Of a stretch of 6,643 bases of DNA, positions 5,517-6,643 are shown piece by piece. Numbering within the stretch: position 1 is the stretch's first letter; the number at the start of each line of letters is the position of its first letter. The notes below the pieces were generated by a model. That model searched no databases and was not told the DNA's origin. It worked only from the letters and a program-made list of their open reading frames with translations. Origin of the DNA: Caldifarciminota bacterium UBA2202 (GTDB lineage Bacteria > Hydrothermota > 32-111); NCBI GenBank assembly GCA_002327905.1, contig DCUY01000106.1:1-6643 (forward strand). Direction: 5' to 3'. Both the position numbers and the translations under genes were made by a program.

Positions 5517-6566
5517 ATGGAAAAGAAAGGAATTTTGTTGAGCATGATTCTTTTAAGCTTAGCTTTTTTGGGATTAAGAGCGGATTTTGAGAATTATCTG
5601 ATTTATGTTCACAGCCCTGCGGCGATGGCGCTGGCTCCGAATGTGGTTTCAATAGAGACAGGACCCTTTTCGTCAATAGAGAATCCTGCGCTTTCAGCTC
5701 TCAATCCGTCAACGGGAATAAGCTATATGTCAACACAGTACAGCTTCTTCACTGGACCTCTGAACATTTACATGCTGACTTTGAAATCGTATTTCAAAAT
5801 GCTGTCATTCTCCGCTACCGGATATAAAGTCACGAACTGGGACACAACTCAAGGGGCAGTGATAAACATGGCGGTCAAACTCTGGGGAGGTTTGTCTCTC
5901 GGCGGAAATCTGATATACCATGATTACCTGTATGTTGATGAAGACTACTATGGAGAGGGAGTGGACACTACGCATTTCGGAGAGTGGAACGGGGATGTCG
6001 GACTGAGCTTCGCGCGCGACTTTGCGACAGGTCCGATAAAGAGCGGGATCTTTTTAGGTCTGGCAGGGAATAACCTAAGAACTGAATCTAATGCCGGAGT
6101 GCAGTATAAGGGAGGAATTGCCTACAGAGTATCGGATAAGGATGGAGCAATACCGCTGTTTGACGAATTCACACTCCTTTATGAGAGAGACTTCAGGGCG
6201 TTTCAGTATGATTTGGACGGATTCGTGATTAACTACTCAACAATAGGAGCGGAAGTGAAAATTCTCAACCAGTTGTATTTCAGGCTGGGAAAAACAGACG
6301 CCGCATTCGACGACAATTTGAGTTACGCATTGGACTCCATAAATGGAACAGCGTGGAATTTCGGACTCGGATATGAGGCGGAATTGAAAGAGTGGATTTT
6401 TGCTAAATCCCCGGTCACTTTGAGAGTTGATTTCGCAAAGACACCTGCGCACTATAATGTCTTCTGGGTTATTTATGAGGACAGGGTGTATCTGGGGTCA
6501 GGTATTTCTGTTGAATTGAAGTCAAAATTCGGAATAGGAGACAGCTGGTCGATGCAAAAAGAATAA
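5517..6566 (+). CDS. PorV/PorQ-like outer-membrane beta-barrel protein (second paralogue)
   Basis: The protein has 349 residues from ATG 5517. A signal peptide occupies about residues 1-22 (MEKKGILLSMILLSLAFLGLRA). The following segment aligns without gaps to its neighbour: of residues 22-59, 24 of 38 are identical, including ADF, HSPA, LAP and IENPAL. Matching blocks recur further on: QYKGGIAYRVSDKDGAIPLFDEFTL against SYKGGVAYRIEDEKNTIPLIDEMTF, and near the end HYNVFWVIYEDRVYLGSGIS against HYLSDWWLYEDGFWGYGLS. It is therefore a tandem duplicate, well diverged and kept intact. The protein should be an outer-membrane barrel with the same unknown role. It lies 64 nt after its partner, probably in the same operon, and is the least AT-rich gene here (27 of 60 G or C at 5881-5940). 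Confidence 0.8.
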   Translation: MEKKGILLSMILLSLAFLGLRADFENYLIYVHSPAAMALAPNVVSIETGPFSSIENPALSALNPSTGISYMSTQYSFFTGPLNIYMLTLKSYFKMLSFSATGYKVTNWDTTQGAVINMAVKLWGGLSLGGNLIYHDYLYVDEDYYGEGVDTTHFGEWNGDVGLSFARDFATGPIKSGIFLGLAGNNLRTESNAGVQYKGGIAYRVSDKDGAIPLFDEFTLLYERDFRAFQYDLDGFVINYSTIGAEVKILNQLYFRLGKTDAAFDDNLSYALDSINGTAWNFGLGYEAELKEWIFAKSPVTLRVDFAKTPAHYNVFWVIYEDRVYLGSGISVELKSKFGIGDSWSMQKE

Positions 6567-6583
6567 ACCGGCGGGCTGGTTAC

Positions 6584-6598
6584 AAAGACGCCATGGGC
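6584..6598. repeat. Intergenic repeat AAAGACGCCATG, copy 2
   Basis: AAAGACGCCATG (6584-6595) followed by GGC matches the copy at 919-930 exactly over 12 bases. It lies 17 bases after the stop of the second barrel gene, next to a weak hairpin (AACCGG 6566-6571 with CTGGTT 6576-6581, one G-U pair, no T tract). Confidence 0.35.
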
Positions 6599-6634
6599 AA
6601 AAAACAAATCAAAAACAAAAGAGTGAATAGAAGT

Positions 6635-6640
6635 AAGGAG
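6635..6640 (+). promoter_or_regulatory. Ribosome binding site for a gene beyond the right edge
   Basis: AAGGAG lies three bases from the window end in a purine-rich stretch, the same setting as the other ribosome binding sites here. The gene's start codon would fall just outside the window. Its identity cannot be seen; a further member of the envelope cluster is a reasonable guess only. Confidence 0.5.
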
Positions 6641-6643
6641 ATT

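Noticed and set aside
6566..6581. Hairpin AACCGG-CGGG-CTGGTT after the last gene as a terminator
   Set aside because: Only six pairs including one G-U, and no T tract follows.

Overview
The window carries six substantial protein-coding regions, all on the + strand, plus short regulatory and repeat elements. No rRNA, tRNA, CRISPR array or transposase is visible. The best guess at the host is a Gram-negative, probably uncultured bacterium of or near the FCB assemblage (Cloacimonadota, WOR-3/Stahlbacteria, Marinimicrobia or similar). Two tandem genes encode exported beta-barrel proteins of PorV/PorQ type, which points that way. Strong AGGAGG ribosome binding sites and TTGACA-type promoters argue against a typical Bacteroidota. 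This placement is an inference and is weak at phylum level.

Layout. (1) Positions 2-868 hold the C-terminal part of a DUF4143-family AAA ATPase that enters from the left edge; an apparent TTG start at 62 is an artefact. (2) Positions 869-1087 are intergenic, ending in a clear promoter and ribosome binding site for a 204-residue TPR protein (1088-1702). (3) Roughly 1703-3382 is a conspicuously AT-rich stretch. It has possible small ORFs, a near-consensus promoter (1941-1968), an unrecognised 118-residue ORF, and a long ORF with the C-terminal half of a Schlafen AlbA_2 domain and a C-terminal DUF5655-like domain. The N-terminal half of AlbA_2 is missing and the long ORF has no ribosome binding site, so this locus looks damaged. 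(4) Positions 3383-3617 hold a better GC-balanced intergenic stretch with a 57-codon open frame after the stop. (5) Positions 3618-6566 hold an envelope cluster: an unrecognised exported or membrane protein with three further membrane segments, then two paralogous PorV/PorQ-like outer-membrane barrel proteins. A ribosome binding site at the right edge suggests another gene follows.

How the parts relate. The TPR gene and the first barrel gene share a 55-nt leader (TTGACA, 16 nt, TAGAAT, 19 nt, ATG; 41 of 55 bases identical without gaps), so they probably use the same housekeeping-type promoter design. The barrel genes are probably co-transcribed. The AT-rich AlbA_2/DUF5655 segment has its own promoter and reads as acquired DNA inserted between resident genes. 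Nothing in the window proves a new system. The most unusual items are the broken AlbA_2-DUF5655 locus, the shared leader, and the tandem barrel genes beside an unknown membrane protein.
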